Part shown: positions 17,147-27,004 of the stretch, one piece after another | How positions within the stretch are numbered: the stretch's first letter is position 1 | Layout: every line of letters starts with the position of its first letter | The notes under the pieces: generated by a model | What the model saw: the letters and a program-made list of their open reading frames with translations, nothing else | Told to the model about the DNA's origin: nothing | Database searches by the model: none | NCBI GenBank assembly: GCA_024516035.1 | Contig: CM044961.1 | Coordinates: forward strand, 8,298,873-8,362,872 | DNA: 64,000 nt | Direction: 5' to 3' | From: Bactericera cockerelli | Lineage: Eukaryota > Arthropoda > Insecta > Hemiptera > Triozidae | Position numbers and translations under genes: made by a program

Positions 17147-20100
17147 GTAAGTAACATTTATGTTTACAGAGAATAAATTAATAATGTATATGTTGAGTAA
17201 ACTTATATTTGAACTACTAATCAAGGGTTGTGATAATTACGAGTACTACCATGGCACCTATTCCCTTCCAGAATATAGTACCTAATAAGAAAATGCACCA
17301 GCACAACATAAAAGCCCTAGGGCCTCAATTTTCCAGGAAGCACTCTCAAAATCTTCCTTTGAACCGTCTAATTTCGTTCAAATAACCCTATCAATGTGTC
17401 TGTGTTGTTTACCCAAATAACCCAATCAGAGTGTTCGTGTTGTTTACTCAAATAACCCAATCAGAGTGAAGTTGAAAAGGATATTTGGGGATTATGAGAG
17501 TGAGAGTGCTTCCTGGAATGAAGCTGGAATGAAGACCTGGCGTCTTCTTAGCTGACGTAAGTGAGACAGAAATTAGTGAGCCTCAATTTGAACCTCATTC
17601 CCGCACAGGCAAACATGATAGAAGAAATTATCTTTTTTTTTAAAGAAATAGATCCCTATAAGATCTACAAAAGAAATTATCTACATAATTGGTACATACT
17701 TACAGTTAGTAGAGAGAAATTTCTTAGAAGCTTTAGCTTAGAAAAAATACCTTTGTATGTGTTATCCTGTTATTAAATAAATTTAAAAAAATCAAGTCGT
17801 CGGAAATGTTTGTACATTTTAAGGTTCAAAATTAATTCCCCAGTTGAGATGCTCAAAACAAGAATCCTATCCAATTTCTAGCTGGCTATTTATATTTTTT
17901 TTATGATAAAAATGTTTACTTTTCAGACCCAAATCTTCACTGGCCCTGTGGTCCACTGGAACACGGAGAGTGACTGTATGGAGTACCTGGACAAGTGTAG
18001 CATAGAGGTCACTGACGGCAAAGTAAGAAACTAATCTAAGAAGAATACCTGCTATCTTATTATTTTGTAAATACGAGGTCCGGCAATAAAGTTCCCGGAC
18101 GAACCCCATAGCTCCGGCTCTGATGTACATAGCTCAACAAGTTTTTGCAGGAATTAACCATAGTTCCTCATGTTCATATTTCATTAACTTTAATTTCTTT
18201 CTGATCGGTAGTTTTCAAATAATCAGTCATAATCGAACACAGAAAGAAATTAAAGTTAATGAAATATGGACATGAGGAACTATGGTTAATTCCTGCAAAA
18301 ACTTGTTGAGCTATGTACATCAGAGCCGGAGCTATGGGTGTCGTCCGGGAACTTTATTGTCGGACCTCGTATGAGTGTTTCACAGCCTTTCTTATTTCGT
18401 AGCCATGAAACAGGAGCTACTGTAGACGCTGATTGTTTGTGTTGTAGCCTGCCCATCCCGTAGTATGCCTCCCCTCTGATGGGCGAGAAGTGACACAATA
18501 CTTCCCGAATAGGTGCTGGGTCAACACGAGCTCACCGGAAGGTATCCCTTACAAACAACTGTAACCAAGTTTTGAATAACAATTTTTGTCCGGGTGGGGG
18601 TTCGAACCCGGGACTTTCCGCATGACAAGCGAGTGCTTAACCACTGAGCTATTCGTGCGCTTATAGCTATAAATTGTCCCCTAGAACTGATTCTGAAATT
18701 GAAATTAGCACATGATGTCACAATTTTATTCTCAAAAAGGCATTGCTGTCCAGCAGTATGGCCATGCCTTAGTAAATTTGAAATTTAGTCCCGTTGCAAA
18801 GCACGGGCAAACGGCTAGTACTGTCATATGAAACAAATTAAAGTCCTTCCTTCCTCAACATCTATTCTCAATTGTTTTCCCAACAGATCACCTCAGTCAC
18901 AACCAGTGAATCTCCCGTCGCCCACACAAACGGTAACACGCCCCTCACCCAACACCTATTCTCATTTGTTCCCCAACAGATCACCTCAGTCACAACCAAT
19001 GAATCCCCCGTCGCCCACACAAATGGTAACACCCCCCTCGCCCAACAGCTGGCGCCCAACCAGTTCCTCATCCCCGGCTTCGTAGACGCCCACGTACATG
19101 CCCCCCAGTACCCCAACTTGGGCCTCGGAGTGGACCTGCCTCTGCTGACCTGGCTCAAGACGTACATCTTCAACTTGGAAAGACGGTTCGAGGATTTGGA
19201 CTTTGCCAAGTCGGTGTATGAGAAGGTTGTGGTGAGTTGAATTGAATATATTTATTTGTAATATTATGTTAAAAAAGGTTGGCATAAAATACAATTACAA
19301 TAAAAACTTAATATCTAAAAAAACTAAAAAAATGTTGTGGTGAGTTTGGGCGGTGATTCCATTAGTTGGGGTGAGTTGAAGCGCCTCTCAATACATAATT
19401 GCTTGTAAGACTGAAGACAAAGTCCGTTCAAAGAATAATAAACAGAAGTAGACCGGCCGTCTGATTTGGGCTTTGCGTGAAAGGCATTTGCAATGCACCA
19501 GCCACTTGGTACCAAAACAAGGGTTAGAAGGCTTGCATTGTAAATGTAGTGAAGAAGAATCAGAAGTTATCATATTTGTGTTAATCACTTTCGTGATATC
19601 ACAACTCGCTTTATTTGATGAATTTTTGATGAGTCTGGACTTCTCAACATATGATCTCCCTTTCTTGGGGAATAAGACCCTTTGGAAGTAGAGCTTCCCT
19701 TTCAAGTGTATCAGGGCCTCATTCCATAAAGCACTCTTACTCTCAAAATCTCCCTACCAACCGTCAAATTCCGTTCGAATGATGAATTTATTATTTAGAC
19801 AGTGCATTATCTAGACAAAATTTAAGGTTTGAAAGGGAGACTTGGGAATCTCTCACTCTTACGTTTCACTTCCAACCGTAAAACTTCGTTGAAATAACGC
19901 ACTCTCTGAATGCATTATTTAAACGAACTTGAACGGTTGAAAGGAAGATTTTGGAAATTTGAGAGTGAAAGTGCTTTCTTTAACGAAGCCCCGACACTCG
20001 TCCAACTTTGCTTCTCCGGTGACTTTCACCGATGTGAAAACCACGTGTGCTTTTTTCTCTCACAATAGATGTGAACCCTCTGTGCTTTCTTCTCTCAGAA

Positions 20101-22292
20101 TAGATGTGAACCCTCTGTGCTTTCTTCTCTCAGAATAGATGTGAACCCCCTGTGCTTTCTTCTCTCAGAATAGATGTGAACCCCCTGTACTTTCTTTTCT
20201 CAGAATAGATGTGAACCCCCTGTGCTTTCTTCTCTCAGAATGGATGTGAACCCCCTGTGCTTTCTTCTCTCAGAATAGATGTGAACCCCCTGTGCTTTCT
20301 TCTCTCAGAATACATGTGAACCCCCTGTGCCTTCTTCTCTCAGAATAGATGTGAACCCCCTGTGCTTTCTTCTCTCAGAATAGATGTGAACCCCCTGTAC
20401 TTTCTTTTCTCAGAATAGATGTGAACCCCCTGTGCTTTCTTCTCTCAGAATGGATGTGAACCCCCTGTGCTTTCTTCTCTCAGAATAGATGTGAACCCCC
20501 TGTGCTTTCTTCTCTCAGAATACATGTGAACCCCCTGTGCCTTCTTCTCTCAGAATAGATGTGAACCCCCTGTGCTTTCTTCTCTCAGAATACATGTGAA
20601 CCCCCTGTGCTTTCTTCTCTCAGAATAGATGTGAACCCCCTGTGCTTTCTTCTCTCAGAATAGATGTGAACCCCCTGTGCTTTCTTCTCTCAGAATAGAT
20701 GTGAACCCCCTGTGCTTTCTTCTCTCAGAATACATGTGAACCCCCTGTGCTTTCTTCTCTCAGAATAGAACCTTGTCCTGCGGAACCACCACCGCGTCCT
20801 ACTTCGGTTGAAAGGAAGATTTTGGAAATTTGAGAGTGAAAGTGCTGTCTAAAACGAATCCCCGGCACTCGTCCAACTTTGCTTCTCTGGTGACTTTCAC
20901 CGATGTGAAAACCCCGTGTGCTTTCTTCTCTCAGAATAGATGTGAACCCCCTGTGCTTTCTTTTCTCAGAAAAGATGTGAACCCCCTGTGCTTTCTTCTC
21001 TCAGAATAGATGTGAACCCCCTGTGCTTTCTTCTCTCAGAATACATGTGAACCCCCTGTGCTTTCTTCTCTCAGAATAGATGTGAACCCCCTGTGCTTTC
21101 TTCTCTCAGAATAGATGTGAACCCCCTGTGCTTTCTTCTCTCAGAATAGATGTGAACCCCCTGTGCTTTCTTCTCTCAGAATAGATGTGAACCCCCTGTG
21201 CTTTCTTTTCTCAGAATAGATGTGAACCCCCTGTGCTTTCTTCTCTCAGAATAGATGTGAACCCCCTGTGCTTTCTTCTCTCAGAATAGATGTGAACCCC
21301 CTGTGCTTTCTTCTCTCAGAATAGATGTGAACCCTCTGTGCTTTCTTCTCTCAGAATAGATGTGAACCCCCTGTGCTTTCTTCTCTCAGAATAGATGTGA
21401 ACCCCCTGTGCTTTCTTCTCTCAGAATAGATGTGAACCCCCTGTGCTTTCTTCTCTCAGAATAGATGTGAACCCCCTGTGCTTTCTTTTCTCAGAATAGA
21501 TGTGAACCCCCTGTGCTTTCTTCTCTCAGAATAGATGTGAACCCCCTGTGCTTTCTTCTCTCATAATAGATGTGAACCCCCTGTGCTTTCTTCTCTCAGA
21601 ATAGATGTGAACCCCCTGTGCTTTCTTCTCTCAGAATAGATGTGAACCCCCTGTGCTTTCTTCTCTCAGAATAGATGTGAACCCCCTGTGCTTTCTTCTC
21701 TCAGAATAGAACCTTGTCCTGCGGAACCACCACCGCGTCCTACTTCGGTTGAAAGGAAGATTTTGTAATTTTGAGAGTGAAAGTGCTTTCTTAAACGAAG
21801 CCCCGGCACTCGTTCAACTTTGCTTCTCCGCTGACTTTCACCGAAGTAAAAACCCCTTTTATTTATTTACACTTTATTTTTTTTTTTACAAAACAATCAT
21901 CAAACAAACAAAAAAATAACAATAAATTAAAAAAAAAAACATTAGAAGTATGTACAAAAAGAAAGCAAGATCAATATTAATTTTTAATTACAATTGTTTT
22001 GTAATCCGGGGCGAAGTTATAGAATGTCTTAGGCATTCTCTGCCACTTAACCACCTGCGCGTTCTTCTCTCAGAATAGAACCTTGTCCTGCGGAACCACC
22101 ACCGCTTCCTACTTCGGCACCATCCACACGGACGCCTGTCTGCTCCTGGCCGACACGCTGCACAGGAGAGGGCAGAGGGGATTCGTGGGCAAGGTGAACA
22201 TGACGGTGAACTGCGAGGAGTACTATGGGGAGGGTGTTGAGGAGTCTTTGGCCGAGACGGAGCGGTTTGTGGTGGAAATGAAGAAGAAATCG
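17144..22292 (+). CDS. GDA: Guanine deaminase, N-terminal exons (four seen, rest missing)
   Basis: Guanine deaminase (guanine to xanthine plus ammonia), a cytosolic zinc amidohydrolase of purine catabolism. Exons: 17144-17146 (ATG), 17927-18022, 18980-19231 (or from 18887), 22074-22292, all phase 0. The product reads TQIFTGPVVHW, then PNQFLIPGFVDAHVHAPQYP with the HxH metal ligands, VDLPLLTWLKTY, then NRTLSCGTTTASYFGTIHTD and RGQRGFVGKVNMT, with strong similarity to animal GDA. About 190 residues are accounted for; animal enzymes have roughly 450. The exons for the remaining zinc ligands (His, His, Asp) are not recognised in the following 41 kb. Introns 2 and 3 hold duplicated splice acceptors. 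Confidence 0.92.
17320..17527. mobile_element. MITE-3 copy
   Basis: Ends GGGCCTCAATTTTCCAGGAA / TTCCTGGAATGAAGC are inverted copies; inside, AAATCTTCCTTTGAACCGT and its mirror. Same family as 19714-19992. The middle has a doubled ACCCAATCAGAGTG segment. Confidence 0.6.
17927..18022 (+). CDS. GDA: Guanine deaminase exon 2
   Basis: 32 codons, phase 0/0. Acceptor TACTTTTCAG, donor GTAAGA. QIFTGPVVHWNTESDCMEYL and EVTDGK match the HIFRGTFVHST..MEVL and GVSDSGK stretch of animal GDA. The frame of an overlapping minus-strand ORF is a shadow. Confidence 0.88.
18072..18371. mobile_element. Mariner-like foldback MITE, 300 bp
   Basis: TACGAGGTCCGGCAATAAAG at the left and CTTTATTGTCGGACCTCGTA at the right, arms of about 130 bp nearly perfect, TA target duplication. 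Such ends are typical of Tc1/mariner derivatives. A SINE-B copy abuts it directly on the right. Confidence 0.75.
18366..18663 (-). mobile_element. SINE-B copy, minus
   Basis: GAGTGTTTCACAGCCTTTC at the left (3' end) to GAGCTATTCGTGCGC at the right (head), with GGGTTCGAACCCGGG region as B-box. Confidence 0.8.
18720..18818 (+). mobile_element. Helitron 3' end
   Basis: Hairpin CCCGTTGCAAAGCACGGG, then CAAACGGCTAG followed by T. This is the Helitron 3' terminus. The 5' start is not resolved, so the left limit is approximate. It lies 69 bp before the first copy of the exon 3 acceptor. Confidence 0.5.
18887..18979 (+). repeat. 93-bp upstream duplicate of the exon 3 acceptor and exon start
   Basis: Two copies of pyrimidine tract, CCCAACAG and the exon start ATCACCTCAGTCACAACCA, with the exon edges at 18887 and 18980. 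The distance, 93 bp, is 31 codons and the frame is open through both, so the upstream site would add 31 residues (starting ITSVTTSES). The single-copy form has the length seen in animal GDA, so the downstream site is the likely original. Confidence 0.85.
18980..19231 (+). CDS. GDA: Guanine deaminase exon 3: HxH metal-binding motif
   Basis: 84 codons, phase 0/0. Acceptor GTTCCCCAACAG, donor GTGAGT. ITSVTTNESPV, then QFLIPGFVDAHVHAPQYPN with the amidohydrolase HxH ligands, LGVDLPLLTWLKTYIF, RRFEDLDFAKSVYEKVV. Strong similarity to human GDA (FMPGLVDTHIHASQYS; DLPLLEWLTKYTF by family knowledge). An alternative start at 18887 is in frame. Confidence 0.93.
19567..19620 (-). mobile_element. SINE-A tail fragment
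   Basis: ATCATATTTGTGTTAATCAC, TTTCGTGATATCACAACT: reverse of the SINE-A body. Confidence 0.5.
19714..19992. mobile_element. MITE-3 copy inside GDA intron 3
   Basis: Ends GGGCCTCATTCCATAAAGCA and TGCTTTCTTTAACGAAGCCC with arms of about 60 bp (CACTCTTACTCTCAAAATCT / TTTGAGAGTGAAAG). Its right arm from CGG at 19934 is the start of the duplicated ~0.9 kb unit that follows. Confidence 0.65.
20030..20766 (+). repeat. 35-bp splice-acceptor minisatellite, array 1
   Basis: 21 acceptor-like copies of the unit GATGTGAACCCCCTGTGC + TTTCTTCTCTCAGAATA. From the first CAC/CAG (20061) to the last (20761) the spacing is exactly 20 x 35 bp, without indels. Each unit is pyrimidine tract, CAG, AATAGA, the same as the true exon 4 border. 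Confidence 0.92.
20761..20807 (+). pseudogene. Truncated copy 1 of guanine deaminase exon 4
   Basis: After CAG at 20761-20763, AATAGAACCTTGTCCTGCGG and on to TACTTCGG, then MITE sequence. In the exon 4 frame the codon after TTC GGT is TGA, so inclusion would end translation. Confidence 0.8.
20905..21707 (+). repeat. 35-bp splice-acceptor minisatellite, array 2
   Basis: 23 acceptor-like copies; CAG positions run from 20932 to 21702, exactly 22 x 35 bp. Variant monomers (TTTTCTCAG, CTCATAATAG) are scattered. Confidence 0.92.
21702..21748 (+). pseudogene. Truncated copy 2 of guanine deaminase exon 4
   Basis: Same exon-start segment as copy 1, again joined at TACTTCGG to TTGAAAGGAAG of the MITE arm, with TGA in frame. 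Both copies read ACCGCGTCC where the true exon has ACCGCTTCC. Confidence 0.8.
22074..22292 (+). CDS. GDA: Guanine deaminase exon 4
   Basis: 73 codons, phase 0/0. Acceptor CGTTCTTCTCTCAG, donor GTGAGT. NRTLSCGTTTASYFGTIHTD, ACLLLADTLHRRGQRGFVGK, then VEESLAETERFVVEMKKKS, matching the RRTLKNGTTTACYFATIHTD and QRAFVGKV..ESIKETERFVSEM regions of human GDA by family knowledge. Strong local G+C. The next exon, expected to begin near a KPIVTPRFSLSC-like segment, was not found. Confidence 0.93.
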
Positions 22293-22689
22293 GTGAGTGT
22301 TGGTTTACAATACAGAACTCTAATTGAATAGTTGTCTAGAAGAACCACCTACTCGTATGTGAAAATTTCGATTTTTTTTTATTTCAAAAATGGAACCTAT
22401 GTGTAATTCTTGAATCACTAGAGAAGTCAGCATACAAAATTTTTGATTTGTATTTTTTCGTCAAAACAGAGCAGAAGAAATCTCATGTAAAACCACCTAT
22501 GTTGGGGCATAGGATAAGAAGGTAGTTGCGCGTGATGGTATTACTAAAAGTACTCTACTGAAAAGTGTATTACTTAATTATCCTCCAAGAATTTAACCAT
22601 GTTATTAAGCGGCCTCAATGCAGTCCCGAAAATCGTCTCTATCAAACTGTAGGTAGGTACCAGAGTTTAGGGTATAAGATGCTCTTTTG

Positions 22690-22855
22690 TGGCCGCCTGC
22701 TAAGAGCCAAATTATGAAACAGGATTAAAATTAAGGTAACCGATAACTATCACTCAAGTCCAAATATAGTGATTGGTTGTTATTCCGATCCTTGAGGGGC
22801 GTGTCTGGCTTATCTTTACGGTAATCCTGTTTCACAACTTGACCCTAAAAAGTCT
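22690..22855. mobile_element. MITE-4 copy
   Basis: AGCCAAATTATGAAACAGGA at the left, GTAATCCTGTTTCACAACTT at the right; interior GTGATTGGTTGT. Preceded at 22595-22705 by the repeat that the Helitron array interrupts elsewhere. Confidence 0.6.
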
Positions 22856-22929
22856 CTTTACTCTTACGGTCTAAACAAAATTTATTGTGTTAAATGCAAT
22901 ATACTGGTACTTACCTACAAATTAGTACA

Positions 22930-23180
22930 GAAAACTTTGTTTAACAATTCCTAGTTCTTACCCCTTTTTTTAATGTTCAATATCCTTCCTTCTCTTCTCA
23001 CAATCCTAATTTCATAATTTTCCTTCGCTATTCTTCGTCTTCTTCTCTTTCCATCTATTTTCCTCCCCATTATTCTTTTCTTTTCACTATTCTTGCTTTC
23101 CGTAATCCTTCTCTCCTTTTTCCTCCTTACTATCCTTCTCATTTACTCGCTCTTTAATCTCTCTCTCTTTCTTAGTTTAT
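22930..23180. other. Pyrimidine-rich low-complexity stretch
   Basis: CTT/TCC-rich, no coding signal; the minus Arg/Lys-rich frame is an artefact. Confidence 0.6.
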
Positions 23181-23245
23181 GAAGTTCATGTGTATTGGCC
23201 GCTCGTGGAGTGAATACACCGCTCAAATACTCGAGTATTCACCCT

Positions 23246-23370
23246 TCAGTATCTTTTCTCATTTACTTCCCTACAGATTCCCTAAGTTACAACTAGTGAA
23301 TCTCCCGTCACCTGTACAAAAGGTCACTCCTTATCCATCACTTAGCGCCCAACTCTTTCTCTCTCTTTCT
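23246..23370 (+). pseudogene. Decayed third copy of the guanine deaminase exon 3 start
   Basis: CTCATTTACTTCCCTACAG, then ATTCCCTAAGTTACAACTAG and GTGAATCTCCCGTCACC, down to AGCGCCCAACTC, parallels 18860-19045 (TTCCCAACAG, ATCACCTCAGTCACAACC, GAATCTCCCGTCGCC, GCGCCCAACCAG). Third codon in the expected frame is TAA. It lies about 950 bp after exon 4, out of order, so it is a displaced partial copy. Confidence 0.65.
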
Positions 23371-23994
23371 CTCTGTCTTTCCTATATCCCTCTCATTGTC
23401 ATTATTTTCTATAAATTATGTACCTTACATCCTTTCTTCTCATATTTCTTCCAATTCTCTTTCCTTATTCTACTCTTCCTTCTTCTTCTTCTGTTGCTTA
23501 TTCTCCTCCTCCTTTAATTCTTGATCTGCTTATTCTTCTTCTCTTTCTCTTTCCTGATGGGTGCACATTAAAATATGCACAAACTGAAAAAAAAGTTTAG
23601 ATATTTTCATATTAGTTGAACGAACGAATGCATTGGAAAATCCTCATTTTTTAAAATAAAAGTTAAAACCAAATTTGTGGCATTAGTTTTTCAGATAAGT
23701 TGAGTTTTTGTTTATCTCTGCCATTATTACTTGCGTTGGGTATAAATTTATGGGTTCCGCAGTATTAAAGTTTAGTTCCAATTTCCATGATTACTGGTGA
23801 ATACTTCTATGTTGATGAATCCTTTTAAATACTTGTCTTGACTCTGGCAATATTTTTTGTCTTTTTGGGTATTAGTTATGCTTGAGAGGCCTGATTGCAC
23901 TTTACAGCTAAAACCGCAATACCAAGACATGGTTAACATTATTTTATAATATCATAGAATGAGCCTTTGATATTAGCCAATCTTTATTCACCTA
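23371..23994. other. Low-complexity and AT-rich intron
   Basis: CT-rich to about 23560, then unremarkable AT-rich sequence. Nothing coding seen. Confidence 0.4.
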
Positions 23995-24094
23995 NNNNNN
24001 NNNNNNNNNNNNNNNNNNNNNNNNNNNNNNNNNNNNNNNNNNNNNNNNNNNNNNNNNNNNNNNNNNNNNNNNNNNNNNNNNNNNNNNNNNNNNN
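23995..24094. other. Assembly gap, 100 N
   Basis: Exactly 100 N, a conventional gap of unknown size. It is flanked on the right by AGAG-rich repeats, a likely cause. Confidence 0.98.
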
Positions 24095-25170
24095 AGAGTA
24101 AAAGAAGAGAGAGAGAGAAGGAGAGAGAGAGAGTAAAAGAAGAGAGAGAGAGAGTTAGAGAGGGAGAGGAGAGAGAAATACAGAGAAGGACCCATGAAAA
24201 TCTTATGTACTCTTATGTACCAAAGTCCCAAAATCTGAGTCAGTCCCAAATCTAAACGGATGCTGAAAACCTTGTCACCCTGTAAAATGAAATGTCCCTA
24301 AGTCCATATGAACGTCAGGGATTATGTATGACATTTAATGTAAAACACTTCCCCTATGTCTCTCTCTCTATCTCTCTCCTCTCTCTCTCTCTCTCTAGCT
24401 CTTTCTCTCACTCTCTATCTCTCCAAATCTCTCTCTCTTTCTCTATCAATATCTCTCTTTCTCTAATTTCTTCTCTTTATTATCAGAAAAACTCTTCTCT
24501 CTCTTAACTCTTTTTCAAATATTATAAAAATGAACTCTATCCTTTTACCTCCGTAATTCTCTTCTTGAATATTTCCTCCTATATCACTATTTTTCTTCCT
24601 ATACCTATGTTTTAGTCTTTTCTTTAAGGCAATCTTCTTTTTTCTGTAAAGCCTTCACGTGTAGCTTAAAAAGTAGATCTTAGGGACACTTATCTGAACA
24701 TAAAAGAAGTCGATTTTTACTTTCTATTAGCTGTATTTCTATTGCCTGTAAGGTAAAGAAAGTATTGTTTTCGGTCAGTTACACTTTTTTTTCTTCAAAA
24801 TACTCTAACACGAAAAATAGGGGTTTTCCAAAAATGTCTGTAGAATTTGGAAGAATACATAATATGTACTTGTGATATTTAACGATACGAGCACAATGTC
24901 CAACTATCGTAAAATACCACCGGAGGACAAAACTCAATTAAAAGTTTCTGGTTCCTGAATGTCCACAGACTTCAAAAAACCACAATGGTCCAAAAGGAAA
25001 ATTCTCAAAAAGGGCATCCTTGAAAAGCAAATCCTCAGAGAAATTCTCAACGGAGACCCCAAAAGGCTTCCATCCTTTTAATCGCCTCGGTAATGAACTT
25101 AAACAGAATGACCCTTTTTAATAGCGATTAAAGCTCTGTTAAGTGTCCTTTGGACACGGGATGGAAGGTC
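24095..25170. other. GA- and CT-rich repeats then AT-rich spacer
   Basis: (AG)n near 24095-24185 and (CT)n near 24355-24510. At 24715-24785 a short dispersed repeat (AAAGAAAGTATTGTTTTCGG) recurs inverted at 14417-14450. The A-rich segment 24900-25080 shows no recognisable gene. Confidence 0.45.
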
Positions 25171-25175
25171 CTGTG

Positions 25176-25600
25176 AGATTCATTAGGGTGTTGGGAGTGT
25201 CAGGAGTGATAGCTTTTGAAGAGGAGGTGAGAGAGGAGTAGGTGAAAGAGAAGGAGAGAGATAATTAGGAGGAGAATTTAAAGAAGAAAAGTGAGTAGGA
25301 GTAGAAGATTCATTTGGGTGTTGGGAGTGATAGCTTGTAAAGATGGAGGAGAGAGAGTAGTAGGTGAAAGAGTAGGAGAGAGATAATTAGGAGGAGAATT
25401 TCGAGAAGAAAAGTGAGTAGGAGATGTGATAGGAGGAGGAGATTCATTCTCCTCCTATCACAAGGGGAGGAGAGAGAAGGAGGATATGTAGGAGAGATAT
25501 AGATATTTAGGAGGAGAATTTAGAGAAAAAAAGTTACTAGGAGGAAAATTAGGAGGAGAAAAGAGAAGGAGAAGTGAATAAGAGGCGGAGAAACGGTGTA
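25176..25600. repeat. Purine-rich ~131-bp tandem repeat
   Basis: GATTCATTAGGGTGTTGGGA at 25176 recurs as GATTCATTTGGGTGTTGGGA at 25307; both units continue with AGAGATAATTAGGAGGAGAA. A third, diverged unit starts near 25440. Confidence 0.65.
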
Positions 25601-25789
25601 GAAGGATTTTTATGATGTAGGGAGATTCTGGATTTGATTATTATTATTGAAAAATTAGGGTTCTAGGAAGATTTGGGCTGGATTAAAAGGCTTTTTAAAC
25701 CTTACTGTCCTCATTTTTCAATAGTTTTCTGTCCTTCTTTAAGCTGGTGGAGTGTTTTTCTTGACTGTTGGTAAATCACGTATGTTAGT

Positions 25790-26870
25790 TGTTGAATAAT
25801 AATCTGGCTTACTACCTATTCAACATTTTTATCAACGACCTTATTGATAATATTGATAATGTTAAAGGGCTCTTGTTCGCAGACGATTTCCGTCTCACGC
25901 ACAAGATAGCGGGAGAGAATGATCAGATTCACCTTCAGCGCGCGTTAGATAATCTCTACTCCTGTGTTGAAGTCAATCGCATGCAACTCAATGTTCAGAA
26001 ATGCTCTGTTATAACTTTCTATCGCAAAAAAAACCTCTTGTCTTTAACTATAACTTGGGGGGTGTTCAGTTGGAAAGAATCTCTGTAGCTAAAGATTTAG
26101 GAGTTTATCTCGACTCTGATTTAAGATTTAACACTCATTACAGCACCACTGCTAATAAAGGTCATCGTAACTTAGGCTTCATCCTCAGAAACTCAAAGGA
26201 CTTTAAATCACCCAATACATTGAGAAACTCTTTACAGTACATCTTAAACTATGGCTCTACCATTTGGTCTCCACACTACAAAGTTCACAAAGCCATGTTA
26301 GAACGTATTCAGAGAAAATTTTTACGGTATTATGCTTTTCATCAAAAATACCGATTATCAACCACGACTACAGTGAGTTATTGATTAAAACCAATCTCCT
26401 AACTTTAAGTCAGGGTCGAGATATTACCGATATCATGTTCCTAATTAAACTCCTTCGTAACAAAATCAACTGCCCAGAACTTGTTTCTCACATTAATTTT
26501 AAAACCAATTGTCCCAAACAAGCAGCAAGGATCTGTTTTCCCCTATACCTTACAAAAATAATATTGCAACCAACAATCCCTTTAATCGTGCTATGTCCCT
26601 TATAAACACCTCATGCAATAAACATTCTGACATCGACATTTTATTGATAATCTAGATTCCATCAAACCAAATTATACAAACTTCCTCCTTACGCCAGGAC
26701 TAGAGATTCTATTTTTTTTTTTTTTTTTTCACATTTACTTAGTTTAAGTTTTATTTTGTATTTTATGTTTATTTGTGTAACTTTAAGTTTTAAGTTTTTT
26801 TCTTTTTGTAGGGCCAATTATTGTAAAATGGGTTAGATCCCGTAGATATTCTAAATAAATACATAATAAT
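25790..26870 (+). mobile_element. LINE-D, 5'-truncated and frameshifted
   Basis: Plus-strand RT C-terminal half: FNIFINDLID, LLFADDFRL (catalytic FADD intact), then a frameshift to LERISVAKDLGVYLDSDLRF, ILNYGSTIWSPHY and LERIQRKFLRYYAF, then another shift to NLLTLSQGRDITDIMFLIKLL. The 3' end has a T run, AATTATTGTAAAATGGGTTA and CTAAATAAATACATAA. Non-functional. Confidence 0.8.
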
Positions 26871-27004
26871 TTATTTTTTATTAAATAATTTATTAATGAA
26901 GTTTTATTGACAGTAAGAATATACCTATAGATGTAATATTTACAAAGTGAAATTGTTAAAGCAAAACTTGATTAAAGGATGTGCTAAGTGCAAAAACCTA
27001 TACG

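Larger units (their letters stand above)
19934..22117 (+). repeat. Higher-order repeat carrying acceptor arrays and exon 4 start copies
   Basis: Units begin at CGG of the MITE-3 arm (19934, 20805, 21746) and end at TACTTCGG of exon 4. Lengths are 871, 941 and about 370 bp; the first two differ by exactly two 35-bp monomers. Each unit is MITE arm, a spacer (TCGTCCAACTTTGCTTCTCC), the 35-bp array and 43-44 bases of exon 4. In the third unit the array is replaced by AT-rich sequence (about 21855-22055), and exon 4 continues. Confidence 0.88.

Noticed and set aside
19934..21748. CRISPR-like array (regular 35-bp repeats)
   Set aside because: Repeats are contiguous without spacers, the unit equals a splice acceptor of the adjacent exon, and the genome is eukaryotic.
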